Shown piece after piece: positions 38,076 to 47,086 of a stretch of 64,000 bases of DNA. The position numbers and the translations under genes are program-made. The notes beneath the pieces were generated by a model, which worked only from the letters and a program-made list of their open reading frames with translations, did not search any database and was not told the DNA's origin. Positions within the stretch are counted from its first letter, which is position 1. Every line of letters starts with the position of its first letter. The DNA is from Vibrio sp. Isolate32 (GTDB lineage: Bacteria > Pseudomonadota > Gammaproteobacteria > Enterobacterales > Vibrionaceae): the NCBI RefSeq assembly GCF_022397955.1, contig NZ_JAKEUQ010000014.1:511-64510 (forward strand). The letters are read 5' to 3'.

Positions 38076-38393
38076 TTAAAGACCTTTTAATTCGTTTTCG
38101 AACTTGATCATATTGTCGGCCAGCTTTTCTGGGTCAACTGTGTATGAACCGTTCGCGATTGCTTCTTTGATTGCTGCAACTTTTACCGAGTCAAAGCTTG
38201 GGTTTGCTGCCATGTCTTGGTGAAGTTGACCTATTGCTTTGCCTTGTTGGCTAAGTGATACCGCGTCTTTGCTCGCCGGTGATTTAGTTGATACATCAGA
38301 GCGTGATGCCTCAGAACTAGAATCAGAGCGGGCTGCTGATCGGTTGGTGGTCGTTAGGGTTTGCCCTGAACGAATATTATCAATGCCTGCCAT
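38076..38393 (-). CDS. flgM: Anti-sigma-28 factor FlgM
   Basis: FlgM binds FliA (sigma-28) until it is exported through the completed hook, linking assembly to late gene expression. The ATG at 38393 gives 105 residues beginning MAGIDNIRSGQ, with an AAGG-type site upstream. A longer frame to 38465 would run through the sigma-28 promoter and is rejected. The C-terminal sigma-binding half includes VKVAAIKEAIANGSYTVDPE, the conserved FlgM signature. Confidence 0.92.
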   Translation of the reverse strand: MAGIDNIRSGQTLTTTNRSAARSDSSSEASRSDVSTKSPASKDAVSLSQQGKAIGQLHQDMAANPSFDSVKVAAIKEAIANGSYTVDPEKLADNMIKFENELKGL

Positions 38394-38434
38394 AGTTAAG
38401 CCTTTTTCTTCAAAAATGGGAACCTGTACAGTCA

Positions 38435-38461
38435 ATATCGACCAAGGGTTCGAATACTTTA
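38435..38461 (-). promoter_or_regulatory. Sigma-28 (FliA) promoter of flgM
   Basis: On the minus strand TAAA (complement of 38458-38461), a 15-base spacer and GTCGATAT (complement of 38435-38442) match the sigma-28 consensus TAAA-N15-GCCGATAA. It allows flgM autocontrol independent of flgA. Confidence 0.8.
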
Positions 38462-38571
38462 GCAATTTTTAGCTCAATAGTCGAAAAGGGACAAACCACC
38501 GCCGCCGTTATATTTGGCGTTAGAGTTGAGAGCAAAACAGCTAACGATACCGTCAATTTAGAAGTGGAGAG

Positions 38572-39318
38572 TTAAAAGTAAACCGTGACTTCAGACATGC
38601 TGGTAACAATCCCCTCAATTATACGCTGTGATTTATCATTTTTCACTCTTACTTGATCGCCCATAGAGCCATCGGTAAGTGCAGTGCCTTTAGTGGTAAT
38701 GGTCATGCCACCTTTTACCGCCTGTATGATAACCTTCTCGTTTCGACATACGACACAAATATCACCTCTTTCGACAACGTCACCCGGTCTTAGGTTCTTT
38801 TTTACCTTGGCCCCGATAACTTGCTCTGGAGCAGTGAAGCCTTGGCGACGAAATTTGTTAAGAGAAATCATCGCAGTGGTTACGTCGTATTGTCCGACGA
38901 CTTCGCCTCTTGCGAGTGCGCGTGTCGTCGTGACAAGGGGCACTGACATTGAGAGTCTTACAGGTACATAAACTCGCCACTCATCAGGAACACATTGCAC
39001 TAAAACCGTAATATTGCTGCGGGTATTGGTGGTGATTGAGGCACTGGTTTCCAAAGGAATAGGGCAGTCTGTCGCTTTGATTCTTGAATCAATATTTGCT
39101 GAATTTACAAGGAGTTCGCCACCTAGAGGTTGTGCAACTGTATCAAGGATGTGCTGCTCTGCTGCAGACTGAATCATCTCAATTTGTTCTGGGGTCGCAG
39201 CTTGTACAAAAAAACTAAACAATATTGATAAAATGCCGATAAACTTAGCGACAGTTTTAAAAGTAGCTCTACACATTGCTATGGAAAGAGGTGGCAAATT
39301 TGTTTTATAATACGTCAT
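38572..39318 (-). CDS. flgA: Flagellar P-ring assembly chaperone FlgA
   Basis: FlgA is a periplasmic chaperone for P-ring formation by FlgI. The 248-residue product has a hydrophobic signal segment ending VQA before ATPEQIE. The C-terminal SAF-type domain carries ALARGEVVGQYDV, GAKVKKNLRPGDVV and a final GIVTSMSEVTVYF. A shorter start at 39276 is possible; the longer one is kept because GAGAAACGGA precedes it. It is divergent from cheV. Confidence 0.92.
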   Translation of the reverse strand: MTYYKTNLPPLSIAMCRATFKTVAKFIGILSILFSFFVQAATPEQIEMIQSAAEQHILDTVAQPLGGELLVNSANIDSRIKATDCPIPLETSASITTNTRSNITVLVQCVPDEWRVYVPVRLSMSVPLVTTTRALARGEVVGQYDVTTAMISLNKFRRQGFTAPEQVIGAKVKKNLRPGDVVERGDICVVCRNEKVIIQAVKGGMTITTKGTALTDGSMGDQVRVKNDKSQRIIEGIVTSMSEVTVYF

Positions 39319-39395
39319 TCCGTTTCTCTGGTGGTTCGTAGCCTGCAGTAGACTAACACTTTTTATACAAAAAAGTTTGATATGGAGATGAGCTC

Positions 39396-40322
39396 ATGAC
39401 GGGTATTCTTGATTCGGTGAATCAGCGTACGCAACTCGTCGGTCAAAACCGATTAGAATTACTAACCTTTCGCCTAATGGGGCGCCAGCGTTACGGCATT
39501 AATGTCTTTAAAGTAAAAGAAGTGCTTCAATGCCCTAAGTTGACGAAGATGCCAAATTTAAACCCACTTGTTAAAGGTGTCGCACACATTCGTGGCCAAA
39601 CGATCTCTGTGATTGACTTGAGCTTAGCGATTGGTGGCCGTCCGACAACGGATATTGAAAAGTGTTTTGTGGTTATCTCTGAGTTCAACCGAACCATTCA
39701 AGGTTTCTTGGTCAGTTCTGTTGAGCGCATTATCAACATGCACTGGGAATCGATTCTCCCGCCGCCAGATGGCGCTGGTAAAGCGAACTACCTAACAGCA
39801 GTAACTAATATCGATAATGAGTTAGTTGAAATTCTTGATGTTGAAAAAATCCTAGCTGAAATTTCGCCTGTTGATGAAACCATGGACAGTAAGATCGCTG
39901 AAGAAATCGCAGAAGTAGAACAAGAAAAAGAACTCGTTCGCCGTATCTTGATTGCTGATGACTCGACCGTTGCTCGTAAGCAGGTTCAACGTGCTATTGA
40001 GTCGATTGGCTTTGAAGTTATCTCAGTGAAAGATGGTAAAGAGGCCTATGAGAAGCTGGTGCAGATGTCAGCAGAAGGCAGTATTTACGACCAGATTTCC
40101 TTGGTGATTTCAGATATTGAAATGCCAGAGATGGATGGATACACGCTAACTGCTGAGATTCGTCGTCACGCCGAACTTAAAGATCTATACGTAATTTTAC
40201 ACTCATCATTGAGTGGTGTATTTAACCAAGCCATGGTTGAGCGTGTTGGAGCTAACTCCTTCATCGCGAAATTCAACCCTGATGAGCTTGGTGCAGCGGT
40301 AAAAGCTGCGTTAACTAACTAA
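39396..40322 (+). CDS. cheV: Chemotaxis protein CheV (CheW-receiver fusion)
   Basis: CheV couples chemoreceptors to the kinase CheA and tunes adaptation. The 308-residue chain has a CheW-like domain (about residues 15-160, with LVKGVAHIRGQTISVIDL) and a response-regulator receiver (about 183-305) with the acidic pair D188-D189 and phospho-acceptor D240 in VISDIEMPEMDG. GGAGATGAG precedes the ATG. It is followed by cheR after 11 bases, the usual Vibrio arrangement before flgB. Confidence 0.95.
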   Translation: MTGILDSVNQRTQLVGQNRLELLTFRLMGRQRYGINVFKVKEVLQCPKLTKMPNLNPLVKGVAHIRGQTISVIDLSLAIGGRPTTDIEKCFVVISEFNRTIQGFLVSSVERIINMHWESILPPPDGAGKANYLTAVTNIDNELVEILDVEKILAEISPVDETMDSKIAEEIAEVEQEKELVRRILIADDSTVARKQVQRAIESIGFEVISVKDGKEAYEKLVQMSAEGSIYDQISLVISDIEMPEMDGYTLTAEIRRHAELKDLYVILHSSLSGVFNQAMVERVGANSFIAKFNPDELGAAVKAALTN

Positions 40323-40333
40323 AAGAGACATTA

Positions 40334-41161
40334 ATGACTGCTATAACAATAAGTGATCAAGAGTATCGCGATTTCAGCCGTTTCTTAGAATCTCAATGTG
40401 GCATTGTATTAGGTGACAGCAAACAGTACTTGGTACGCAGTCGTCTAAGTCCATTAGTAGCGAAGTTTAATTTGGCTTCTCTATCTGATCTATTGAGAGA
40501 CGTAGTAACAGGTCGAAACCGTGAGCTGCGTGTGGCTGCTGTCGATGCCATGACGACGAACGAGACACTTTGGTTCCGAGATACTTACCCGTTTGCTGTG
40601 CTTGCGGATAAACTTCTACCGGAAATAGCGGCAAATAAACGTCCTATTAAGATTTGGTCTGCGGCAAGCTCTTCAGGCCAAGAAGCATACTCAATGGCAA
40701 TGACGATTCTTGAGACTCAAGCTCGTAAGCCAGGTATGTTGCCAAATGTATCGATTACTGCAACCGACATCTCAGCAAGTATGTTGGATATGTGCCGCAC
40801 TGGCGCGTACGACAATCTTGCATTGGGACGTGGACTTTCTCCGGAGCGTCGTCGTACTTTCTTTGAAGAGGCGGGCGATGGTCGTATGAAAGTGAAAGAT
40901 AACGTTAAGCGCATGGTGAACTTCCGCCCTCAGAACTTGATGGACAGCTATGCTTTGCTAGGCAAGTTCGACATCATTTTCTGTCGTAACGTGTTGATTT
41001 ACTTTTCACCTGATATGAAGTCAAAGGTACTTAACCAGATGGCAAACAGCCTCAACCCTGGTGGTTACCTACTATTGGGTGCGTCTGAATCGTTAACAGG
41101 CTTAACGGATCGTTTTGAAATGGTTCGCTGTAATCCAGGTATCATCTACAAATTAAAGTAA
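40334..41161 (+). CDS. cheR: Chemoreceptor methyltransferase CheR
   Basis: CheR methylates glutamates of chemoreceptors with S-adenosylmethionine. The 275-residue product has an N-terminal helical CheR domain (FSRFLESQCGIVLGD, then VDAMTTNETLWFRD) and a Rossmann domain with WSAASSSGQEAYSMAM as the SAM loop and FDIIFCRNVLIYFSP. It is cotranscribed with cheV and ends before a terminator. Confidence 0.95.
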   Translation: MTAITISDQEYRDFSRFLESQCGIVLGDSKQYLVRSRLSPLVAKFNLASLSDLLRDVVTGRNRELRVAAVDAMTTNETLWFRDTYPFAVLADKLLPEIAANKRPIKIWSAASSSGQEAYSMAMTILETQARKPGMLPNVSITATDISASMLDMCRTGAYDNLALGRGLSPERRRTFFEEAGDGRMKVKDNVKRMVNFRPQNLMDSYALLGKFDIIFCRNVLIYFSPDMKSKVLNQMANSLNPGGYLLLGASESLTGLTDRFEMVRCNPGIIYKLK

Positions 41162-41203
41162 TGAATAGCACCAGTATAAGGTGCGACGTTCCTGCTTAAA
41201 TTC

Positions 41204-41234
41204 AAAACCCAGCCAAGTGCTGGGTTTTCTTTTT
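41204..41234 (+). terminator. Terminator after cheVR
   Basis: AAAACCCAGC (41204-41213) pairs with GCTGGGTTTT (41219-41228), followed by CTTTTT. Confidence 0.92.
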
Positions 41235-41358
41235 CCTGCTTAACCTATATCTTTAAGTCAGAGTGACATTCCAATTTACTCTATTTTTTGGCTTGTATAT
41301 TGCAAGTTTACCCATGAGTAACCTGTGAAAGTATTGATGGACCGCTTTTTTTAAAAAG

Positions 41359-41376
41359 TTGGTATATATATTGCTT
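41359..41376 (+). promoter_or_regulatory. Sigma-54 promoter of the flgB operon
   Basis: TTGGTATATATATTGCTT has GG at 41361-41362 and GC at 41373-41374 with a ten-base gap. It is about 40 bases before the flgB start and directs flgBCDE. Confidence 0.85.
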
Positions 41377-41416
41377 TGGTTATTTCATAACAGTCAGTTC
41401 TTGAGTTGAGGTTTAC

Positions 41417-41812
41417 ATGGCTATTTCTTTTGACAATGCTTTGGGCATTCACCAGCACACAGTTGGTGTACGTGAGCGTAACGCTGAGGTGCTTTCCACC
41501 AATATCGCGCAAGCAAACACGCCTGGGTATAAAGCAAAGGGATTAGACTTTAAAAAATCACTGCAAGCGGCAAGTTCTGGGGCAAGCATTGGTCTTAGCC
41601 GTACAGATGGTCGGCATATTTCTGCCTCAACAACGGTGAACGGGGAAACGAAGTATCGAATTCCTACACAACCTGATACAGGAGATGGCAACACGGTTGA
41701 TTTGGATTTGGAAAGAAACCTTTTCATGCAAAACCAAATTAGGCATCAAGCCTCTCTCGACTTCTTAGGAAGTAAGTTCAAGAATTTAACTAAAGCGATT
41801 AAAGGGGAATAA
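41417..41812 (+). CDS. flgB: Flagellar proximal rod protein FlgB
   Basis: FlgB is the rod subunit nearest the MS ring. The 131-residue product has the axial-protein pattern: an N-terminal NIAQANTPGYKAKGLDFKK motif and a C-terminal helix LFMQNQIRHQASLDFLGSKF. It is the first gene of flgBCDE, with flgC starting four bases after its stop. Confidence 0.95.
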   Translation: MAISFDNALGIHQHTVGVRERNAEVLSTNIAQANTPGYKAKGLDFKKSLQAASSGASIGLSRTDGRHISASTTVNGETKYRIPTQPDTGDGNTVDLDLERNLFMQNQIRHQASLDFLGSKFKNLTKAIKGE

Positions 41813-41816
41813 TTAG

Positions 41817-42230
41817 ATGAGCTTATTTAATGTATTCAATGTGACTGGTTCTGCGATGAGTGCTGAATCTGTTCGTCTAAATACGACCTCGAGCAACCTT
41901 GCAAACGCGGACAGTGTAAGCAGTTCTGCTGAAGAAACTTACAAGGCTCGTCATGCAGTGTTCGGCGCAGAGTTAAATCGAGCACGCAACAGTGACCACA
42001 CTGTGCCTGTGAAAGTATTGGGTATTGTAGAAAGCGATAAGCCGCTGAGTGCGGAGTACAACCCTGACCACCCATTAGCGAACAACGAAGGCTACATCTA
42101 CAAGCCTAACGTGAACGTTATGGAAGAGATGGCAAACATGATTTCGGCATCACGTGCGTACCAAACAAACGTACAGGTTGCTGACTCGAGTAAACAAATG
42201 CTGCTGCGTACGCTGCAGATGGGTCAATAA
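41817..42230 (+). CDS. flgC: Flagellar proximal rod protein FlgC
   Basis: This 137-residue rod protein has the N-terminal rod motif SSNLANADSVSS and the C-terminal YKPNVNVMEEMANMISASRA helix characteristic of FlgC. It is spaced 17 bases before flgD, with a strong AAGGAGG just upstream of flgD. Confidence 0.95.
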   Translation: MSLFNVFNVTGSAMSAESVRLNTTSSNLANADSVSSSAEETYKARHAVFGAELNRARNSDHTVPVKVLGIVESDKPLSAEYNPDHPLANNEGYIYKPNVNVMEEMANMISASRAYQTNVQVADSSKQMLLRTLQMGQ

Positions 42231-42247
42231 GGATAAGGAGGTAGCAC

Positions 42248-42961
42248 ATGGCTGGAATCAACAACAATGTTGGTCAAAGCGGCTTGTCCTATGTTGACCA
42301 GCTGAAGAGTCTTCAAGATGGCGCTAAGAAGCCCGACGAAACAACAGGTAAGCAGGATCTTAAACAAGAAGACTTCTTATCTTTGTTGACTAAGCAACTA
42401 GCACAACAAGACCCTTTCAAGCCGGTTAGCAATGACCAGATGATTGCGCAAATGGCTTCATTTGCGACCGTAGATGGCATTGGCAAAATGAATACACAGT
42501 TTGAAAGCTTGAATTCATCAATGACCTCTAACCAAGCACTTCAGGCATCCTCTTTGGTTGGCCGTGATGTATTGGTTCCTGGTGCGGCAGGTGTAAAGCA
42601 AGGTGATGGCGGTATGGCGGCTATGGTTAAGCTTCCTCAAGCGATGGACAACGTTATGGTCCGTGTTGAGAACGAAGTGGGCCAGTTAGTTCGCACTTTT
42701 GATATCGGCTCTAAACCTGCAGGCGATACACGTGTTGAATGGGACGGCAAAGACGAAGACGGTAACCCATTGCCGGCGGGTAAATACAACGTGAAAGCGT
42801 CGGGTTTACTAGATGGCGAGAACACAGAGTTCCAAGTTTCCAGTTATGCGAACGTGAACAGTGTGCTTCTTGGTAAGGGTGATGGCAACGTGCTACTCAA
42901 TCTGGCTGGTTTCACATCGCCAGTACGACTTGCTGAAGTACTAGAAGTTGGTAAAGCGTAG
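42248..42961 (+). CDS. flgD: Flagellar hook cap FlgD
   Basis: FlgD is the scaffold that caps the growing hook and is lost on completion. The 237-residue product has the conserved N-terminal QEDFLSLLTKQLAQQDPFKP export/cap region and a C-terminal FlgD Ig-like fold with VEWDGKDEDGNPLPAGKYN. It precedes flgE by 49 bases. Confidence 0.95.
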   Translation: MAGINNNVGQSGLSYVDQLKSLQDGAKKPDETTGKQDLKQEDFLSLLTKQLAQQDPFKPVSNDQMIAQMASFATVDGIGKMNTQFESLNSSMTSNQALQASSLVGRDVLVPGAAGVKQGDGGMAAMVKLPQAMDNVMVRVENEVGQLVRTFDIGSKPAGDTRVEWDGKDEDGNPLPAGKYNVKASGLLDGENTEFQVSSYANVNSVLLGKGDGNVLLNLAGFTSPVRLAEVLEVGKA

Positions 42962-43010
42962 CTCTTAAGTGAGTGAACATGCTAGCTAGATAGATTAGGA
43001 GAATATTGGA

Positions 43011-44315
43011 ATGTCATATGTAGCTTTAAGCGGCCTATCCGCTGCACAATTAGACCTGAATACAACCAGTAACAACATTGCGAACGCAAACACATTTGGC
43101 TTTAAAGAGTCTCGTGCTGAATTTGGTGATGTTTACTCAAACTCGTTGTTCACAAATGCAAAAACGACGTCAGGTGGCGGTGCGCAAGCTAGCCAAGTGG
43201 CGCAACAGTTCCACGAAGGTTCAAGTATTTATACAAACAACCCAATGGATCTACGCGTAAGTGGTACAGGTTTCTTTGCGGTAGCAAAAGACCGTATGGT
43301 GCCGGAGATTAACGAACTAACACGTAATGGTGCATTTCACCTAAACAAAGACAACTACGTGGTTACGGCTAATGATGAGTTTCTTTTAGGTTATGATGTT
43401 GATCCAAACTCGGGTGAGGTTCTTTCTTATGCGCCAAAGCCGCTCGACATTCCAGCTGAATTTGGTAAGCCAAAACAGACAGAAAACATTGAAGTAGGGG
43501 TTAACCTTCCTGCAAACGGTGACCTTAAAGATCCGGCTGCATTTAACTTCAAAGATGCTGATACCTATAACCGTGCAACGTCTTCGACGGTATACGACTC
43601 TATGGGTCAGTCTTACAAGTTAACGACTTACTACCTCAAAGATCAAACCCAACCAAACACTTGGCAGACGTACTACACCATGTCTGATGAGACTGGCGAG
43701 AAGCCAATCAACATCACTGGTGGTGATGCAACGAATGCTCAAGGCCATGTTGGTCACACAATGAAGTTCAACAATGACGGTACGTTAGCAAGCCTGAACA
43801 GTGGTCAGCCGATTAACTCGGAACCTCTAGGTGCAGGTGCTAATCCTATCGATCTTAATGGTGCCGATCCAACACAAGTGCTTAAGTTTGGTCTAGATTC
43901 TTCAACCCAGTTTGCGGCTCCGTTTGAACTGACTAAGTTTGATGAAGATGGTGCGACAACAGGCTTCTTAACAAAAATCGATTTCGATGAGTACGGCAGT
44001 GTTCTAGGTACTTACTCAAATGGTGAAAACGTGATGCTTGGTCGTGTAGGCCTAGTACGTGTACCAAACGAGCAGGGTCTAGATAAGAAAGGCGGTACTC
44101 AGTGGGATTCTACTAACGACTCGGGTGACAAAATCTGGGGCGAATCGAACAAAGGTTCATTTGGTAGCATCAACAATGGCTCTTTGGAGCAGTCGAACAT
44201 CGATATGACTCAAGAATTGGTTGATTTGATTTCTGCTCAACGTAACTTCCAAGCGAACTCTCGTTCTCTAGAAGTACACAACCAACTACAACAGAATATT
44301 CTTCAGATTCGTTAA
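43011..44315 (+). CDS. flgE: Flagellar hook protein FlgE
   Basis: FlgE is the hook subunit, the universal joint of the flagellum. The 434-residue product starts MSYVALSGLSAAQLDLNTTS and contains the axial motif NNIANANTFGFKES, central D1/D2 domains and the C-terminal QELVDLISAQRNFQANSRS. The operon ends after it with a strong hairpin, separating it from flgF. Confidence 0.96.
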   Translation: MSYVALSGLSAAQLDLNTTSNNIANANTFGFKESRAEFGDVYSNSLFTNAKTTSGGGAQASQVAQQFHEGSSIYTNNPMDLRVSGTGFFAVAKDRMVPEINELTRNGAFHLNKDNYVVTANDEFLLGYDVDPNSGEVLSYAPKPLDIPAEFGKPKQTENIEVGVNLPANGDLKDPAAFNFKDADTYNRATSSTVYDSMGQSYKLTTYYLKDQTQPNTWQTYYTMSDETGEKPINITGGDATNAQGHVGHTMKFNNDGTLASLNSGQPINSEPLGAGANPIDLNGADPTQVLKFGLDSSTQFAAPFELTKFDEDGATTGFLTKIDFDEYGSVLGTYSNGENVMLGRVGLVRVPNEQGLDKKGGTQWDSTNDSGDKIWGESNKGSFGSINNGSLEQSNIDMTQELVDLISAQRNFQANSRSLEVHNQLQQNILQIR

Positions 44316-44342
44316 TCGTTTCTAACGTTTGAATCATCTGCG

Positions 44343-44378
44343 AATACCCAATTCAATGTTATTGAATTGGGTATTGTT
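44343..44378 (+). terminator. Terminator after flgE
   Basis: A perfect 15-bp stem (AATACCCAATTCAAT with ATTGAATTGGGTATT) with a three-base loop is followed by GTTGTTT. Its strength supports separate transcription of flgF onward. Confidence 0.85.
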
Positions 44379-44513
44379 GTTTGGCCTTATATTTGCCGCC
44401 TTTATTGCCGCACGGTAATACCACTGGCAACAATTCTTCCTCAATGATCCTTTTATGATCACCTTTCTTGTTTGTTTTCTATTTAAACTTTTGATAAATA
44501 ACAGCTAAAAATA

Positions 44514-44531
44514 TTGGCACAGTGTTTGCTT
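44514..44531 (+). promoter_or_regulatory. Sigma-54 promoter of the flgF operon
   Basis: TTGGCACAGTGTTTGCTT has GG (44516-44517) and GC (44528-44529) ten bases apart, 36 bases before the flgF start. It overlaps the 5' end of a longer open frame, supporting the shorter flgF start. Confidence 0.9.
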
Positions 44532-44566
44532 TATTATCTCCAGAAGATGATTTTTGGAGCAAAATT

Positions 44567-45316
44567 ATGGATCGCGCACTGTTTCTTGCCATGAGTGGCG
44601 CTAAGCAAAATATGCAAGCTTTGCAGCTACGTGCAAACAACCTTGCCAACGTAAGTACAACGGGTTTCCGTGCTGATTTAGCACAAGCGCGTTCAATGCA
44701 AGCGTATGGCGAAGGTATGCCTACTCGTGTTTTCAGCATGACAGAGCGTCCGGGACATAATTTTGCGCAGGGTAGTGTTGTTACTACTGGCCGTGATCTC
44801 GATGTCACTATCCAAGGTGATGGTTGGATTTCGGTAATGGATAACACTGGCCGTGAAGGCTTAACTCGTAATGGTAACCTAAAGGTTGACCAAAACGGTC
44901 TGTTGACCAATGCAAGTGGCCACTTGGTATTGGGCGAAAACGACGCGCCAATCACACTGCCAATCCCAATCAGTAAAGTAGAAATTGGTACAGACGGCAC
45001 GATCTCAGTCATTCCTCAAGGCGCTCCAGCTGAGGAATTGGAGGTGGTTGATCGTATTAAACTTGTACGCCCAGACAACCAAAGTTTGTTTAAAGATACG
45101 AACGGTCTATTCCGTTCGAAAAACCCAGATCAGGCATACGAAGCAGATGCAGCGGTAACGTTGCTAAAAGGTGCGGTCGAAGGCAGTAACGTAAATGCCG
45201 TAGGTGAAATGACCAGCCTAATTGACTTACAACGTCAGTTTGAAATGCAGGTCAAGATGATGAGTACAGCAGAGGAAATGGACAAGTCGTCTGATTCACT
45301 GCTTCGTATGAGTTAA
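44567..45316 (+). CDS. flgF: Flagellar proximal rod protein FlgF
   Basis: The ATG at 44567 follows TTTTGGAGC and gives 249 residues beginning MDRALFLAMSGAKQNM, the usual FlgF start; an upstream in-frame ATG lies within the sigma-54 promoter. The axial motif is NNLANVSTTGFRAD, and the C-terminal is GEMTSLIDLQRQFEMQVKMM. It heads the flgFGHIJ group, with flgG 21 bases downstream. Confidence 0.95.
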   Translation: MDRALFLAMSGAKQNMQALQLRANNLANVSTTGFRADLAQARSMQAYGEGMPTRVFSMTERPGHNFAQGSVVTTGRDLDVTIQGDGWISVMDNTGREGLTRNGNLKVDQNGLLTNASGHLVLGENDAPITLPIPISKVEIGTDGTISVIPQGAPAEELEVVDRIKLVRPDNQSLFKDTNGLFRSKNPDQAYEADAAVTLLKGAVEGSNVNAVGEMTSLIDLQRQFEMQVKMMSTAEEMDKSSDSLLRMS

Positions 45317-45337
45317 TAGAATTTAAAGGAAATTGCT

Positions 45338-46126
45338 ATGCATCCAGCATTATGGGTAAGTAAAACAGGTTTAGACGCCCAACAAACCAATATTTCAACG
45401 ATTTCAAACAACCTTGCCAACGCCTCGACGATTGGTTTTAAAAAGAGCCGCGCGGTATTTGAAGATCTGTTCTACCAGAACATCAACCAGCCTGGCGGTC
45501 AGTCGTCTCAGAATACTGAGTTGCCAAGTGGTTTGATGCTAGGTGCGGGTTCTAAAGTGGTTGCGACTCAAAAGGTTCACACACACGGTAACGCGCAGAC
45601 TACATCTAACAGCCTCGACATGATGATCGAAGGCGACGGTTTCTTCCAAGTTGAAATGCCAGATGGTGAAACAGGTTACAGCCGAAATGGTCAATTCACA
45701 CTGAACGGTGACGGCGCAATCGTGACATCGGGTCAAGGTTACCCGCTACAACCAGAGATCGTTATCCCTGAAGATGCAATCTCGGTGACAGTCGGTAACG
45801 ACGGTGAAGTATCGGTTCGTCTCCGTGGTGAGCAGAACAACGTTGTTGTAGGCCAAATCACTATCACTGACTTTGTAAACCCAGGCGGTTTAGAACCAGT
45901 AGGTCAAAACCTTTACTTGCCGACAGGTGCGAGTGGCGACCCACAAGAAGGAGTTCCTGGCTTTGATGGCCTAGGCAACATCCGCCAATCGATGTTAGAA
46001 ACATCGAACGTAAACGTAACCGAAGAGCTTGTAAATATGATCGAAGCTCAACGTGTTTACGAAATGAACTCGAAAGTAATCTCGTCGGTAGACAAGATGA
46101 TGAGCTTTGTTAACCAACAGCTGTAA
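45338..46126 (+). CDS. flgG: Flagellar distal rod protein FlgG
   Basis: The 262-residue distal rod subunit begins MHPALWVSKTGLDAQQTN, followed by SNNLANASTIGFKKSRAVFE; the end is LVNMIEAQRVYEMNSKVISS. The length is exactly that expected for FlgG. AAAGGAA precedes the ATG. Confidence 0.96.
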   Translation: MHPALWVSKTGLDAQQTNISTISNNLANASTIGFKKSRAVFEDLFYQNINQPGGQSSQNTELPSGLMLGAGSKVVATQKVHTHGNAQTTSNSLDMMIEGDGFFQVEMPDGETGYSRNGQFTLNGDGAIVTSGQGYPLQPEIVIPEDAISVTVGNDGEVSVRLRGEQNNVVVGQITITDFVNPGGLEPVGQNLYLPTGASGDPQEGVPGFDGLGNIRQSMLETSNVNVTEELVNMIEAQRVYEMNSKVISSVDKMMSFVNQQL

Positions 46127-46215
46127 TCGGTTTATTCGCCGCTTACTTGTTTCGTATTAATCGACGTGTTCGTCACGGCCTACTAATTACCACGACTTGC
46201 TGAGAGTATATCGCC

Positions 46216-46992
46216 ATGAAACGTATTTTTTGTTTAGCCCTGTTTTTATCTATGAGCGGTTGTTCTGTGCTGGATCCAATCGAGACGCCAGCAGAAGAGA
46301 ACGCGACCACAGTGGTTGATGCGGTAGAAGGTGATAAATCGGCTCAAGAAAGTTCAGGCATTGTTGATACGCTTCGCGGTCGAACGGATCCTATCGCAGG
46401 TGATCCTGCATGGGCGCCAATCAACCCAAAACAGAAACCAGAACATTACGCAGCGGCAACCGGTTCACTATTCAACGTAAACCATATTGGTAGCATGTAC
46501 GATGACTCAAAGCCTCGCGGTATTGGTGACATCATTACCGTAGCGCTAGATGAAAATACTCGTGCGACGAAAAAAGCCAATGCAGATATGTCTAAGTCGA
46601 ATGACTCGTCAATGGAGCCATTGGCTGTTGGCGGTCAAGAGTTAACGATAGACAAGTACAACTTCTCGTATGACCTAAGCAATACCAATACTTTCGCAGG
46701 TGACGCGTCTGCTAATCAGAGCAACAGCATCAGTGGTTACATTACTGTGGAAGTGATTGAAGTGCTCGCTAACGGCAACCTAGTGGTGCGTGGTGAAAAA
46801 TGGATGACATTGAACACGGGTGATGAGTACATCCGCTTAAGTGGCACCATCCGTCCAGACGATATTGATTTCGATAATACCATCGCTTCAAACCGTGTTT
46901 CTAATGCACGAATCCAGTATTCAGGTACCGGAGTGCAACAAGATATGCAAGAGCCTGGATTCTTGGCACGATTCTTTAATGTATCTCTGTAG
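46216..46992 (+). CDS. flgH: Flagellar L-ring lipoprotein FlgH
   Basis: FlgH forms the outer-membrane L ring. The 258-residue product has a lipoprotein signal ending LSMSGC and the conserved [20 protein letters not shown] and [20 protein letters not shown]. The first 60 mature residues form an acidic linker longer than in the E. coli protein. It is followed by flgI after 94 bases. Confidence 0.96.
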   Translation: MKRIFCLALFLSMSGCSVLDPIETPAEENATTVVDAVEGDKSAQESSGIVDTLRGRTDPIAGDPAWAPINPKQKPEHYAAATGSLFNVNHIGSMYDDSKPRGIGDIITVALDENTRATKKANADMSKSNDSSMEPLAVGGQELTIDKYNFSYDLSNTNTFAGDASANQSNSISGYITVEVIEVLANGNLVVRGEKWMTLNTGDEYIRLSGTIRPDDIDFDNTIASNRVSNARIQYSGTGVQQDMQEPGFLARFFNVSL

Positions 46993-47086
46993 AGCTTGAG
47001 AAGACGTCGACATACTGACAGCCCGCGTTACTCAACAATATTTCGCTAAGCTATTATTAATTAAAGCAATACAGACAGGTTACTCA

